DNA of 64,000 nt from Ardenticatena maritima (GCF_001306175.1 NZ_LGKN01000004.1:558001-622000); one strand, 5' to 3'; numbered from the stretch's first letter, positions 1 to 8,761 are shown. Translations and numbers: made by a program. Notes: generated by a model not told the origin, from the letters alone.

Positions 1-671
1 CCGGTCATGGCGTCGGCCACAAGCAAAATCTCGCGCGGATTGACGCGCGCCTTGATCTCTTCCAGCTCCTGCATGAGGGCTTCGTCAATTTGCAAGCGCC
101 CCGCCGTGTCAATAATCACGACATCGTAGGCTTTGTGTTTGGCTTCGCGCACGCCACGCTCGGCAATATCGGGGGGCGGCGGTTCGGTCCCCTCGCTATG
201 CACAGGAATGCCCAGCTGCTCGCCCAGCACTTCCAGCTGTTTGACAGCCGCCGGGCGGTAGGTGTCGGCCGCCACCAACATGGGACGATGCCCCTGCTTG
301 CGCAGCCAGTTCGCCAGCTTCCCCGCGGTGGTCGTTTTCCCCGACCCCTGCAAGCCCACCAGCATAATCACCGTCGGCGGCGGTCCCGACAGGTCCAGAC
401 GGCCGGCTTCACCCAACAGGTCAATCAGCTCGTCATGAACAATCTTCACCACCACCTGCGCGGGCGTCAGGCTTTTCAGCACTTCGGCGCCAATCGCCTT
501 TTCCTTCACCCGCTTGACAAAGTCGCGCACCACCTTGAAGTTGACATCGGCTTCCAGCAGCGCGATTTTGACCTCGCGCATGGCGATATCAACATCTTTT
601 TCGGTCAGCTGCCCTTTGCCCGCCAGGCGGTCGAACGTACTTTGAAGTTTTTCGCTCAGTTCATCAAACAT
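1..671 (-). CDS. ffh: Signal recognition particle GTPase Ffh (C-terminal part outside window)
   Basis: Ffh binds SRP RNA and signal peptides and targets nascent membrane proteins to FtsY and the translocon. The visible 223 residues begin with MFDELSEKLQ, the helical N domain. They continue into the G domain with the P-loop GLQGSGKTTTAGKLA near residue 105, the VAADTYRPAAV stretch and the DTAGR motif near residue 190, all in typical order. The start at 671 is the first Met of the usual N domain. The gene runs off the left edge in the middle of the G domain, so the rest of the G domain and the methionine-rich M domain are not seen. It lies downstream of rodA, separated by a terminator. Confidence 0.95.
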   Translation of the reverse strand, partial: MFDELSEKLQSTFDRLAGKGQLTEKDVDIAMREVKIALLEADVNFKVVRDFVKRVKEKAIGAEVLKSLTPAQVVVKIVHDELIDLLGEAGRLDLSGPPPTVIMLVGLQGSGKTTTAGKLANWLRKQGHRPMLVAADTYRPAAVKQLEVLGEQLGIPVHSEGTEPPPPDIAERGVREAKHKAYDVVIIDTAGRLQIDEALMQELEEIKARVNPREILLVADAMT

Positions 672-756
672 CTCAACCCACCTATTCCTTCCCTGAAGTC
701 TCGGTGCGCGGATTGTAGCCCAGACAAGAATGAGCGTCAATCACTTCCGACAAAAG

Positions 757-786
757 AAAAAAGCCCGGCAAGGAAAATCACCGGGC
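757..786 (-). terminator. Intrinsic terminator after rodA
   Basis: Reading the minus strand, GCCCGG (786-781) and CCGGGC (768-763) form a 6-bp GC stem followed by TTTTTTC. It lies 20 bases past the rodA stop and closes the shape/division cluster before ffh. Confidence 0.75.
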
Positions 787-805
787 GCCGCCAAACGGCG
801 ATGGC

Positions 806-1897
806 TTACTCGAACGTAAAACGCTTGTAGCGCATGGCCACATTCTGCACCAGCCCCAACCCAATGAGCATGGTGATGAGATTGCTGCCCCCGTAGGAAA
901 AGAGCGGCAACACAACGCCCGTGGGCGGCACCAGCCCCACATTGACGCCAATGTTGACGACCACTTGAAAGAAAATCATGGTCATCACACCCACCACGAT
1001 AAACCGCCCGTAGCGGTCGGTGGCACGCTGGGCAATGTTCAGCAAGCGCCACAGCAGGAACACAAAGAGCGCCATCAGCAGGAGCGCGCCCACAAAGCCC
1101 AGTTCTTCAGCCACCACGGTGAAAATGAAGTCGGTGTGGCGCACGCGCAAATAACCCAACTGGCTTTGCGAACCGTGCATGTAGCCTTGCCCCCACAAGC
1201 CGCCCGACCCAATGGCGATGCGGCTTTGCACCAGGTTGTAGCCTTCACCCAGGGGGTCTGCCAGCGGGTTGAGGAAAATCATCACCCGCTGACGCTGGTA
1301 CTCTTGCAGCACCTGCGTCCAGATGAGGGGCGCGGCCGCCCCCACAGCCGCCGCCGCCCCGACCATGTACCGCCAGGGCAGCCCGGCCACAAACACCATG
1401 CCGCCCCAAATGGCGAACAGCGACAACGCCACGGAGAGGCTGGGTTGCAAAAAGACCAACACCGCCGGAATGGCGGTCAGGATGAAGGAGCCAATGAGGG
1501 CTTTCCAATCGAAAGGGCGATGCCCAAGGTAGTGCGCCAGCGTCAGGATGAGCACCAACTTGGACAATTCGGAAGGTTGAATGGTGAAGAACATGATGCT
1601 GAACCAGCGCTGCGCCCCGAACGAGGTCGAGCCGAGCGCCAACACCACCGCCAGCGCCGCCACGATGCCTACATACAAAACACGCACAAAATATCCCAGT
1701 AAGCGGTAATCCACGGCGCTGGCGAGCAACATCCCCACCAGCCCAATCGCAATCCAAATCAACTGGCGGGTGACGAAAGGCATTTGCCCATCTTCCGGGG
1801 CGGGCTGGGCGCTGTAAATCATCAAGACCCCAAAGGTCATGATGACGAGCACCACCCCCAGAAGGGCGTAATCAAACGCATTGAGTGCGCGTCGCAT
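806..1897 (-). CDS. rodA: RodA/FtsW-type SEDS peptidoglycan glycosyltransferase
   Basis: SEDS proteins polymerise lipid II glycan chains with a partner class B PBP. The 363 residues are almost entirely hydrophobic, with about ten membrane segments. Family motifs include IQPSELSKL near 107, the loop FLNPLADPLGEGYN, VVAEELGFVG and the C-terminal FSYGGSNLI. The cluster also holds mreBCD and a PBP2, so elongation-type RodA is more likely than FtsW, but sequence alone does not separate them. The ATG at 1897 is nine bases past minE. The gene is the last of the operon, just before the terminator. Confidence 0.92.
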   Translation of the reverse strand: MRRALNAFDYALLGVVLVIMTFGVLMIYSAQPAPEDGQMPFVTRQLIWIAIGLVGMLLASAVDYRLLGYFVRVLYVGIVAALAVVLALGSTSFGAQRWFSIMFFTIQPSELSKLVLILTLAHYLGHRPFDWKALIGSFILTAIPAVLVFLQPSLSVALSLFAIWGGMVFVAGLPWRYMVGAAAAVGAAAPLIWTQVLQEYQRQRVMIFLNPLADPLGEGYNLVQSRIAIGSGGLWGQGYMHGSQSQLGYLRVRHTDFIFTVVAEELGFVGALLLMALFVFLLWRLLNIAQRATDRYGRFIVVGVMTMIFFQVVVNIGVNVGLVPPTGVVLPLFSYGGSNLITMLIGLGLVQNVAMRYKRFTFE

Positions 1898-1906
1898 GAG
1901 CCCCGC

Positions 1907-2185
1907 CTACTCCTGTGTGTGTGGTGGCGCTGTTTTGACGCGCCCCCGAAAGGGGATATTCGCCACGAGCATTGCCTCGCGCCCTTCTTGCGCCAGGTGC
2001 AACTCAATGCCGTCGCGCTCAATCTCAATGTAGCGCGAGAGCACATCCACAATCTCGCTACGCAGCGTTTCAAGCAATTCCGGCGAGAGACCGGCGCGGT
2101 CGTAAATGAGCACCAATTGCAGGCGCTCTTTGGCAATGTCGCGGCTGGAAGGGCGTTTACCAAAGAGTCTTTCAAAGATTCCCAA
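1907..2185 (-). CDS. minE: Cell division topological specificity factor MinE
   Basis: MinE stimulates MinD ATPase activity and drives MinCD relocation so that the division septum forms at midcell. The product of about 92 residues starts with a short amphipathic segment (GIFERLFGK), followed by the conserved AKERLQLVLIYDR anti-MinCD helix and a C-terminal dimerisation half with VDVLSRYIEIERD. Two starts are possible. A TTG at 2185 has a perfect AAAGGAGGG five bases upstream. A GTG at 2203 overlaps the minD stop but has no ribosome site; the Shine-Dalgarno favours TTG. It sits between minD and rodA. Confidence 0.88.
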   Translation of the reverse strand: MGIFERLFGKRPSSRDIAKERLQLVLIYDRAGLSPELLETLRSEIVDVLSRYIEIERDGIELHLAQEGREAMLVANIPFRGRVKTAPPHTQE

Positions 2186-2199
2186 GAATGCCCTCCTTT

Positions 2200-2991
2200 T
2201 CACGAACGCATGAATTTCAACAAGCGGTCAATCAACCCCTCCTCGCGCAACGGCTCGAAGGGGACTTGTTCGCCACGCAAACGCCGCGCAATGTTCAAAA
2301 ATGCGCGGGCGGCCGGTTGGCGTTCATTGAACACAACCGGTGTCCCCCGGTTCGTGCTCACGATGATGGCCTCATCGTCCGGCACAATGCCAATCAGGTC
2401 AATCGCCAGAATTTCCAGCACATCGCTCACATCGAGCATATCGCCGCGCCGCACCATATCCGGTTTGACGCGGTTGAGAATCAACGCCAGGGGGCCTTTT
2501 TCGGCCGCTTCCAACAAGCCGATGATGCGGTCAGCGTCACGGACGGCGCTCACTTCGGGCGTGGTGACGATGAGCACGCGGTCCGCTCCGGCGATGGCGT
2601 TGCGAAACCCCTGCTCAATCCCCGCCGGCGAATCCACCAGCACGTAATCGAAGTGGGGGCGCAAAGCGTCGCAAATTTCGGCCATCTGGCGGGGTGAAAC
2701 CGCCGATTTGTCGCGCGTTTGGGCGGCCGGCAGCAAATGCAGTTCGGGCAGGCGCTTGTCGCGAATCAGGGCTTGCCGCAAGCGGCACCGCCCTTCCACA
2801 ACGTCCACGATATCGTACACAATGCGGTTTTCCAACCCCATGACGACGTCAAGGTTGCGCAAGCCAATGTCGGCGTCAATGGCAACAACCGAATGCCCCA
2901 AAAGCGCCAACGCCGCCGCCAGGTTGGCGGTGGTGGTTGTTTTGCCGACACCACCTTTCCCAGACGTGATGGTTATGACAGTTCCGGCCAT
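2200..2991 (-). CDS. minD: Septum site-determining ATPase MinD
   Basis: MinD is the membrane-cycling ParA-type ATPase that recruits MinC. The 263 residues open with VITITSGKGGVGKTTTTAN, the deviant Walker A with its signature lysine. DADIGLRNLDVVMGL (switch I), VLVDSPAGIEQG (Walker B/switch II) and LILNRVKPDMV (nucleotide pocket) follow. The C-terminus, EEGLIDRLLKFMRS, is an amphipathic membrane-targeting helix. A 116-base gap separates it from minC, and its stop overlaps the alternative GTG of minE. Confidence 0.96.
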   Translation of the reverse strand: MAGTVITITSGKGGVGKTTTTANLAAALALLGHSVVAIDADIGLRNLDVVMGLENRIVYDIVDVVEGRCRLRQALIRDKRLPELHLLPAAQTRDKSAVSPRQMAEICDALRPHFDYVLVDSPAGIEQGFRNAIAGADRVLIVTTPEVSAVRDADRIIGLLEAAEKGPLALILNRVKPDMVRRGDMLDVSDVLEILAIDLIGIVPDDEAIIVSTNRGTPVVFNERQPAARAFLNIARRLRGEQVPFEPLREEGLIDRLLKFMRS

Positions 2992-3071
2992 ACCTGCTCC
3001 TCTTGTGTATCCCTCAATCCCTGAGTGGTGCGTATGCTAACGTGGCTTACGCAAACTGGCAAAGATGGCTC

Positions 3072-3090
3072 GCAAAAAGGCGCTTTTTGC
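3072..3090. repeat. Perfect inverted repeat in the minC-minD gap
   Basis: GCAAAAAG and CTTTTTGC, separated by GCG, form an 8-bp AT-rich hairpin in the 116-base gap between minC and minD. There is no T-run after it on the minus strand, so it does not look like a terminator. It could be an mRNA processing or stability element, or chance. Confidence 0.45.
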
Positions 3091-3107
3091 ACACCTTTGT
3101 TGAAGAT

Positions 3108-3818
3108 TCAACGGTCCATGCGCACGGCTTCCACCACAATCATGCCATCTACCGCACGGGCGATTTCAGGCTGGGGGCGCTGTCGTTTCCAGAAGCGCCA
3201 GCGTGGGCGCTGGTGTTCATCCGGTGCGCGGGCAATCAGCCCGCCAATGCGCAGTTGGGTTGGTTCCAGCCGCAACGCAGCGACGACAGCCGTTTCATCA
3301 CCAAACGCGCCGGCATGCACCACGCCGCGCAACGCCCCCCAGACGAAGATATCCCCGCCGGCGATGATTTCCGCCCCGGCGTTGACATCGCCCCACACGA
3401 CCACGCTCCCTTCGTATTCGACCCGCTGACCACTGCGCAGTGTGCGGCGCACAATCAGCGCGGGGGCGCCCTCATCAACCGCCGACGCCATGGTGTCGGT
3501 GGGGTGCGCCGTGGGCACAAAAGGCAGTTCCAGCCCCAACGCATGGGCGGCGGCGCGCGTTTCGGGATGATGACCGCGGAGCGCCACGGTGCGCAAGGCG
3601 TGGGCGTGCAGGGTGTCAATCACGCGCTGCAAAAACTCGCGGTCGAACGCCTCTTCGCCTGTTTCAAGGATGACATGCCCGCCGCGGAAAAAAGCGCCAT
3701 GCTGTTCGAGGTACGCTTGCAAAGCGGCGATCGTCTCATCCGGCGAAGCCGTTTCGACGTACAGCGCATCCAGCGCCAGCACCAGCCCATCGCGCTCGCC
3801 TTTGATGGGAATCGGCAT
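3108..3818 (-). CDS. minC: Septum site-determining protein MinC
   Basis: MinC inhibits FtsZ polymerisation away from midcell and is recruited by MinD. The 236-residue product has the usual layout: an N-terminal alpha/beta domain (about 1-110), then the right-handed beta-helix domain beginning at RRTLRSGQRVEYEGSVVVWG. That domain contains the repeated glycine turns VNAGAEIIAGGDIFVWGAL, RGVVHAGAFGD and IARAVDGMIVV. The ATG at 3818 follows AGGAGAG; an in-frame start eight codons earlier lacks a ribosome site. It lies directly downstream of the PBP2 gene. Confidence 0.9.
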   Translation of the reverse strand: MPIPIKGERDGLVLALDALYVETASPDETIAALQAYLEQHGAFFRGGHVILETGEEAFDREFLQRVIDTLHAHALRTVALRGHHPETRAAAHALGLELPFVPTAHPTDTMASAVDEGAPALIVRRTLRSGQRVEYEGSVVVWGDVNAGAEIIAGGDIFVWGALRGVVHAGAFGDETAVVAALRLEPTQLRIGGLIARAPDEHQRPRWRFWKRQRPQPEIARAVDGMIVVEAVRMDR

Positions 3819-3855
3819 CGGGTCTCTCCTCGCGTGTGGCATGCGTTTGGCCTTC

Positions 3856-6297
3856 TCAGTTCGTGAATTCTACCACATATTGTTGAGAAGGCTCAACACG
3901 CAAGGTCAATTCCGGCGCGCCCGGTATGTCGGGCGCGGCGACACGCCAAACGGAGGAGATGGAGGGGGAGAGGAAATCGTAGTAAAATGTTCCGTTCGCG
4001 TCGGTCATCAGGTACGTCGCGGGGGTGTCGCTCTCTTCCGGCGTCAACAGAATGCGCGCATTGGCAACGGGGCGTCCGCTCACATCGCGCACCGTCCCGC
4101 GCAGAACGCTCAGTTCCGCCTGGTTGGGCAAGGTTTGCACAAGTTGCCCGTGGAAGGGGCGCGTTGCCGACAAGTTGCTGGGTTGCAAGGGGGGCAGGAG
4201 TGTTTGCACCACTTCGTCGGTCGTCTCAGCGGGTCCCGTTTCGACGGCGGGGGTCGCTACCGGCAGGGGAGCGCCTTCCGCCTGCTTGGGGCGAATTTCA
4301 AACCAGTAGCGCAAAATGTCCGCGGCGATGGGGGCGGCCACTTTGGAACCTTCCAGAACATCGCGCCCATTGCCATGCACGAAAACCACCAGGGCAATCT
4401 CTGGGTTGTCGTAGGGCGCAAACGCCACGAACCAGGCATGCGTCACCAGGTTGCCTTCTTCATCGCGCTTACAATCGCTCAGGTCGGGCAACGGTTCGCA
4501 ATACTCCGCCGTCCCCGTCTTGCCGGCAATCGCCACACTGGTGGGCAAGCCGGCGTAGTGCGCCGTCCCGTCCGAACGCTGAACAACCGCCAACATCCCT
4601 TCGCGCACCGTTTCCAGGTGCTGGGGGTCAACCGGAATGTTGCGAATGACATCGGGCATGAAGCCCTGCACCACGTTGCCGTCGGCGTCCTGAATTTGAT
4701 AGACCAATTGGGGGCGGTAGAGCGTGCCGCCGTTCGCCACAGCGGCGGTGACATTCACCATTTGCAAGGGCGTCGTCGTCAAGAACCCCTGCCCAATGGC
4801 CATGTTGTAGGTATCGCCGGTTGTCCAGGTTTCGCCCCACGTGCGGCGCTTCCAATCGGGGGTCGGCACCAACCCGGCCGACTCGCCCGGCAAGTCAATG
4901 CGGGTCGGTTGCCCCAAGCCAAACAATTCAGCATACTGGGCTAACTTTTCAATGCCCAAGCCTTCAATTTCTCCGGGGAAACCGCCGGCCACTTTGTAGA
5001 AGAAAACGTCCGATGAACGCGCCAGGGCATCAATCACATTGACGCGCCCATGTCCACTGCGCAGCCAGTCGTAGAAGGGTTGCGCCAATTCCTTGTTGTC
5101 GGGGTCATACTTGTTCGGCAAGTAGATGATGCCGGGCGCATCGAGGCGAGTTTCGCGCGTAATCACACCCTCTTGCAACGCAGCGGCGGCGGTCACGAGT
5201 TTGAAAATCGAGCCGGGCGGGAAGCCGTAGGCGCTGACAGCCATGTTCAGCATGGGTGTGCGGGGGTCGTTCAGCAACTGTTCGTAGGCGGATTGTGAGA
5301 TGCCCCCCACAAAGACGTTGTTATCGTAACTGGGCAATGAAACCAGCGCCAGCACTTGCCCATCGCGCGGGTCAATCGCCACCACAGCACCGCGCGGACT
5401 ATTGACGGCTTCCATGCCCTTGCGCAGGGCTTCGGTGGCGTACCGCTGCAAGTCCATGTCAATCGTGAGAAACACATTGTGCCCTGGTTCGGGCGGTGTT
5501 TGTTCCAGAACACGCACCTCGCGCCCAATCACATCTTTTTCCACCAGGCGCACGCCTTTTTTCCCGCGCAATTCGCGTTCCAGGCTGGCTTCGATGCCGC
5601 TCATGCCCGCTTCATCATTCAATTCGTAGTTGTCGCTGGCGGACGCCTGCGCCAAAAACGTCTCGTTCACGGGCAACACAAAACCGAGAATGTGGCTAAA
5701 CAGCGGTCCGTAGAGGTAATGCCGCCGTGCGCGCGATTCAACCATCACGCCGGGCAAAAAGGCGGCGTCTTGTTTCAACTGGAACGCTACCCGCTCATCC
5801 ACATCTTTTTTGACCACGATGGGACGATAGGGCGCGTAAAGCGCACCCGCCTCAAAGCACTCTTTCAAGCCCGGTTCACCACATTGCGGGTCGAGCGGCA
5901 GAACCGCATCGGCGGGCTGGGTTGCGCTTGCCTGCGCCAACGCAATCTGGTTGGTGAGCGGCACGCCCACCACGCTGGCGACAGTCGTCAGCACGCGGTC
6001 AACAGACTCTTCGGGCACTGCGCCGGGGACAATGAGCACGTCAAACGTGGCTTCATTGCGCACGAGGATATGCCCCTCGCGGTCATACACAACGCCCCGC
6101 GGGGCGGGAATGGTTTCAATCCGCAGGCGATTGCCGGCGGCTTGGAGGCGATACCGTTCACCTTCGATGAACTGCAACTGCCAGAGGCGCACCACAAGAA
6201 TGAAGAAGACGAGCACCAGTACGCCACGCAACACAAAAAGGCGCACTGTTTCGCGACGTACGTTTTGGATTGGCTCGTCGTGATAGACCGGTTTCAT
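3856..6297 (-). CDS. mrdA: Penicillin-binding protein 2 (elongasome transpeptidase) with C-terminal extra domain
   Basis: This class B PBP cross-links peptidoglycan with RodA during side-wall growth. It is about 813 residues: a short cytoplasmic part, one membrane helix (VLVLVFFILVVRLWQLQF), the dimerisation/pedestal region, then the transpeptidase domain. Active-site motifs are PPGSIFKL (SxxK), SSDVFF (SxD, typical of PBP2) and AGKTGTAEY (KTG). After the catalytic domain and a linker, residues 727-813 resemble a carboxypeptidase regulatory-like beta-sandwich (GTVRDVSGRPVANARI, DANGTFYYDF), which ordinary PBP2 lacks. The ATG at 6297 is preferred over a TTG at 6309 that overlaps mreD. Confidence 0.93.
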   Translation of the reverse strand: MKPVYHDEPIQNVRRETVRLFVLRGVLVLVFFILVVRLWQLQFIEGERYRLQAAGNRLRIETIPAPRGVVYDREGHILVRNEATFDVLIVPGAVPEESVDRVLTTVASVVGVPLTNQIALAQASATQPADAVLPLDPQCGEPGLKECFEAGALYAPYRPIVVKKDVDERVAFQLKQDAAFLPGVMVESRARRHYLYGPLFSHILGFVLPVNETFLAQASASDNYELNDEAGMSGIEASLERELRGKKGVRLVEKDVIGREVRVLEQTPPEPGHNVFLTIDMDLQRYATEALRKGMEAVNSPRGAVVAIDPRDGQVLALVSLPSYDNNVFVGGISQSAYEQLLNDPRTPMLNMAVSAYGFPPGSIFKLVTAAAALQEGVITRETRLDAPGIIYLPNKYDPDNKELAQPFYDWLRSGHGRVNVIDALARSSDVFFYKVAGGFPGEIEGLGIEKLAQYAELFGLGQPTRIDLPGESAGLVPTPDWKRRTWGETWTTGDTYNMAIGQGFLTTTPLQMVNVTAAVANGGTLYRPQLVYQIQDADGNVVQGFMPDVIRNIPVDPQHLETVREGMLAVVQRSDGTAHYAGLPTSVAIAGKTGTAEYCEPLPDLSDCKRDEEGNLVTHAWFVAFAPYDNPEIALVVFVHGNGRDVLEGSKVAAPIAADILRYWFEIRPKQAEGAPLPVATPAVETGPAETTDEVVQTLLPPLQPSNLSATRPFHGQLVQTLPNQAELSVLRGTVRDVSGRPVANARILLTPEESDTPATYLMTDANGTFYYDFLSPSISSVWRVAAPDIPGAPELTLRVEPSQQYVVEFTN

Positions 6298-6305
6298 CTG
6301 GTTGC

Positions 6306-6806
6306 TCAATACTGCCGCTGCTCGATGCGTTCCAGAACACGATGCACACGTAGGCTCAACACATAGACGAACGGCATGAGCAGGGTATTATACAGTGCGG
6401 CGCGCCCCCCCGTTTGCAACGCAAATGTGATGCTTATGTTCCATTGCAACGTTCGGAGCATCACAAATGCAAGTATATAGTACAAAAGTGTTGCCAAAAA
6501 GCCAACCAAAAGCGGCAAAATGAATGTCATGCGCAAAATGTTGATTTCCCCCAAACCGGTGATGAACGCCACCAACAACAAGGAGATTGTGAAAACGCCA
6601 AACGGCGCCGCCGAAAGCGAATCAAGAAAGAAGCCGCCTAAAAACGCCAGGATGACGCCTTCGCGCGTGCCACGGAGCAAACTCCACGCGACAACGATGA
6701 GCAACACCAGGTCGGGATGCACGCCGCCAATGGCGAAATGGTGCAACCAGGTTGCCTGGATAAGCGCGGCAACCAGCATCACCAGAATCGGCATCCACCA
6801 TTTCAT
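6306..6806 (-). CDS. mreD: Rod shape-determining membrane protein MreD
   Basis: MreD is an integral membrane component of the elongasome that works with MreC and RodA-PBP2. The 166 residues are very hydrophobic, with five to six membrane segments. The conserved LVLLIVVAWSLLRG, the GFFLDSLSAAPFG stretch (an FxxGxxxD-like element) and a basic C-terminus are visible. The start overlaps the mreC stop and the stop overlaps the upstream alternative start of mrdA, so translation is probably coupled. Identification rests on position and topology as well as sequence, because MreD diverges quickly. Confidence 0.9.
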   Translation of the reverse strand: MKWWMPILVMLVAALIQATWLHHFAIGGVHPDLVLLIVVAWSLLRGTREGVILAFLGGFFLDSLSAAPFGVFTISLLLVAFITGLGEINILRMTFILPLLVGFLATLLYYILAFVMLRTLQWNISITFALQTGGRAALYNTLLMPFVYVLSLRVHRVLERIEQRQY

Positions 6807-7657
6807 CGCATCTCTTCCTCGGTGAGAGGGCGGAAGTCGCGCACGACGAAGACGTATTCAACGTTGTTGAAGTCCACCGGGGAGTCAATCATGGCTTCCT
6901 GATAGGGGTTGACGTCTTTGCGGATAACTTCACGCACCGTACCAATCACCAACCCTTTGGGGAATTGTCCACCAAGCCCCGACGTGAGGATGATATCCCC
7001 CGGCTCAACGCTTTGGTCGTTGTCAATGTAGCGCATGACAAGCCCGGTGCCGGTGCCTTCAACAATGCCGCCAGCGCGGCTCTGCTGGTCGAGCGCGGCG
7101 ACGGCGCTGGTTTCATCAATGATGAGCATGACTTCCGCCCAATGCTCGCCCACTTCCACAACGCGCCCCAACAAACCGCGCGCCGTCACTACGGGCATCC
7201 CCGGTTCAACACCATCGGCGCGCCCCTGGTTGATACGCAACGCCCGCACCAGGTTGTTGGGGTCGGTGCTCACCACACGGGCGGGCGTCTGGTTGCGTGT
7301 GACTTCGGCGACCAGGAGCAAGTAGTTGGGGTGGGCGTTCTTGAATTCGAGCAACGCCCGCAATTGGCGGTTCTCATTTTCAAGTTCGATGAGGCGCGCG
7401 TTGAGCAAAGCGAGGTCTTCCAACTGGCGGCGCAATTGCTCGTTCTCGGCTTTCAAAGTGGAAAAATGCGTCAGCGCAAAGCGCCACTCGCCCAGGAAGT
7501 CCACGCTTTCGGTGAAAAAGCCGCTGAGACCAGCCAACCAGCCTCTGCCGGTACGCTCATTCCCCCGCAGAAGACCACTGCGATCCACAAAAATCAGCAC
7601 AATGGTCACGACGAGCAAAATGAGAATCGGTGTCGATTGACGCCGCAGTTGAAACAT
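6803..7657 (-). CDS. mreC: Rod shape-determining protein MreC
   Basis: MreC links cytoplasmic MreB to the periplasmic PBP machinery. The 284 residues contain an N-terminal anchor (PILILLVVTIVLIFVD), a coiled-coil dimerisation region (FSTLKAENEQLRRQLEDLALL through about 115) and the beta-barrel domain. Family hallmarks include VVSTDPNNLVRALRINQG, GMPVVTARGLLGRV and GDIILTSGLGGQFPKGLVIG. The ATG at 7657 lies 12 bases past the mreB stop and the gene overlaps mreD by four bases. Confidence 0.95.
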   Translation of the reverse strand: MFQLRRQSTPILILLVVTIVLIFVDRSGLLRGNERTGRGWLAGLSGFFTESVDFLGEWRFALTHFSTLKAENEQLRRQLEDLALLNARLIELENENRQLRALLEFKNAHPNYLLLVAEVTRNQTPARVVSTDPNNLVRALRINQGRADGVEPGMPVVTARGLLGRVVEVGEHWAEVMLIIDETSAVAALDQQSRAGGIVEGTGTGLVMRYIDNDQSVEPGDIILTSGLGGQFPKGLVIGTVREVIRKDVNPYQEAMIDSPVDFNNVEYVFVVRDFRPLTEEEMR

Positions 7658-7669
7658 GACGCTCAGCGA

Positions 7670-8728
7670 TTAGTGCGGTGTGACTGGTCGGTGTGGTGGC
7701 GCTTGCACCTGTTTCAGCAAATCGGGGCGCTCCAGGGCGTGCGCACACCCACGCACCACACAGCTCAGCGGGTCGTCAGCCACATAGACGCGCATGCGCG
7801 TTTCATCCGTCAAGCGTTGCGCCAGCCCTTTCAACAACGCCCCACCGCCGGCAAGCGCAATCCCGTTTTCCATCAGGTCGGCAACCAATTCGGGCGGGGT
7901 CTGGTCAATGGCGGCGCGCGTTGCTTCGACAATGGCGCCCACCGGCCCGCTGATGGCTTCGCGAATTTCGATGCTCGTCACCGTGACGGCTTCGGGCAGC
8001 CCTGTAATCAAGTTGCGCCCGCGGATTTCCATCGTCATTTCGTCTTCAAGCGGGTAGGCGGAGCCAATTTGCACCTTGACACGTTCCGCCATGCGTGGGC
8101 CAATGAGCAAGTTGTAGCGTTGGCGGGCGTAGTCAATAATAGCCTCGTCCAACTCATCGCCTGCAATACGAATGGAATTGTTGACCACAATGCCCCCCAT
8201 GGAGATGACGGCAATCTCGGTCGTTCCGCCGCCAATGTCCACAACCATGCTCCCCACGCTTTCGGTCACCGGCAAGCCTGCGCCGATAGCAGCCGCCATC
8301 GGCTGTTCAATGAGATGCACCTCACGCGCCCCCGCGCTGAGAGCCGCGTCACGCACGGCGATACGTTCCACTTCCGTGACGCCCCCCGGAATACCAATGA
8401 CGATGCGGGGTGAAACCGGCAAAATCGTGCGCTCATGCACCTTTTTGATGAACTCCGAAATCATGGCGTGGGTGACATCGAAGTCGGAGATAACGCCGTC
8501 GCGCAAGGGGCGCACAGCCACAATGTGCGCGGGCGTCCGCCCCACCATCTCTTTGGCGTCGGCGCCAACGGCAAGCACGCGCCCGTTGCGTTTATCAACC
8601 GCCACTACGGACGGCTCGTTGATGACAATTCCCTGCCCACGCACAGCCACCACCGTGTTGGCTGTGCCCAAGTCCATCGCAATATCGCGCGAAAACAGAC
8701 CAAACAGTTTACTCAGTGGGCTAATCAC
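7670..8728 (-). CDS. mreB: Rod shape-determining actin homologue MreB
   Basis: MreB forms membrane-associated filaments that orient side-wall synthesis. The 352-residue product has the actin-fold nucleotide motifs: MDLGTANTVVAVRG (phosphate 1), VVDIGGGTTEIAV (phosphate 2) and ALAGGGALLKGL (adenosine). IAVRDAALSAGAREVHLIEQ is typical of MreB. Translation begins at a GTG (8728) preceded by GAGGAG at good spacing. It is the first gene of the shape cluster, with its own promoter inside the rplY terminator region. The final 15 or so residues are proline- and histidine-rich. Confidence 0.97.
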   Translation of the reverse strand: MISPLSKLFGLFSRDIAMDLGTANTVVAVRGQGIVINEPSVVAVDKRNGRVLAVGADAKEMVGRTPAHIVAVRPLRDGVISDFDVTHAMISEFIKKVHERTILPVSPRIVIGIPGGVTEVERIAVRDAALSAGAREVHLIEQPMAAAIGAGLPVTESVGSMVVDIGGGTTEIAVISMGGIVVNNSIRIAGDELDEAIIDYARQRYNLLIGPRMAERVKVQIGSAYPLEDEMTMEIRGRNLITGLPEAVTVTSIEIREAISGPVGAIVEATRAAIDQTPPELVADLMENGIALAGGGALLKGLAQRLTDETRMRVYVADDPLSCVVRGCAHALERPDLLKQVQAPPHRPVTPH

Positions 8729-8739
8729 GATTCGCTCCT

Positions 8740-8755
8740 CATCTGTTTACAGATG
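8740..8755. repeat. Inverted repeat around the mreB transcription start
   Basis: CATCTGT-TT-ACAGATG (7-bp arms) lies between the predicted -10 box and the GAGGAG ribosome site of mreB. It could be an operator or a small 5' hairpin affecting the ribosome site. Confidence 0.4.
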
Positions 8756-8761
8756 GCTTAC

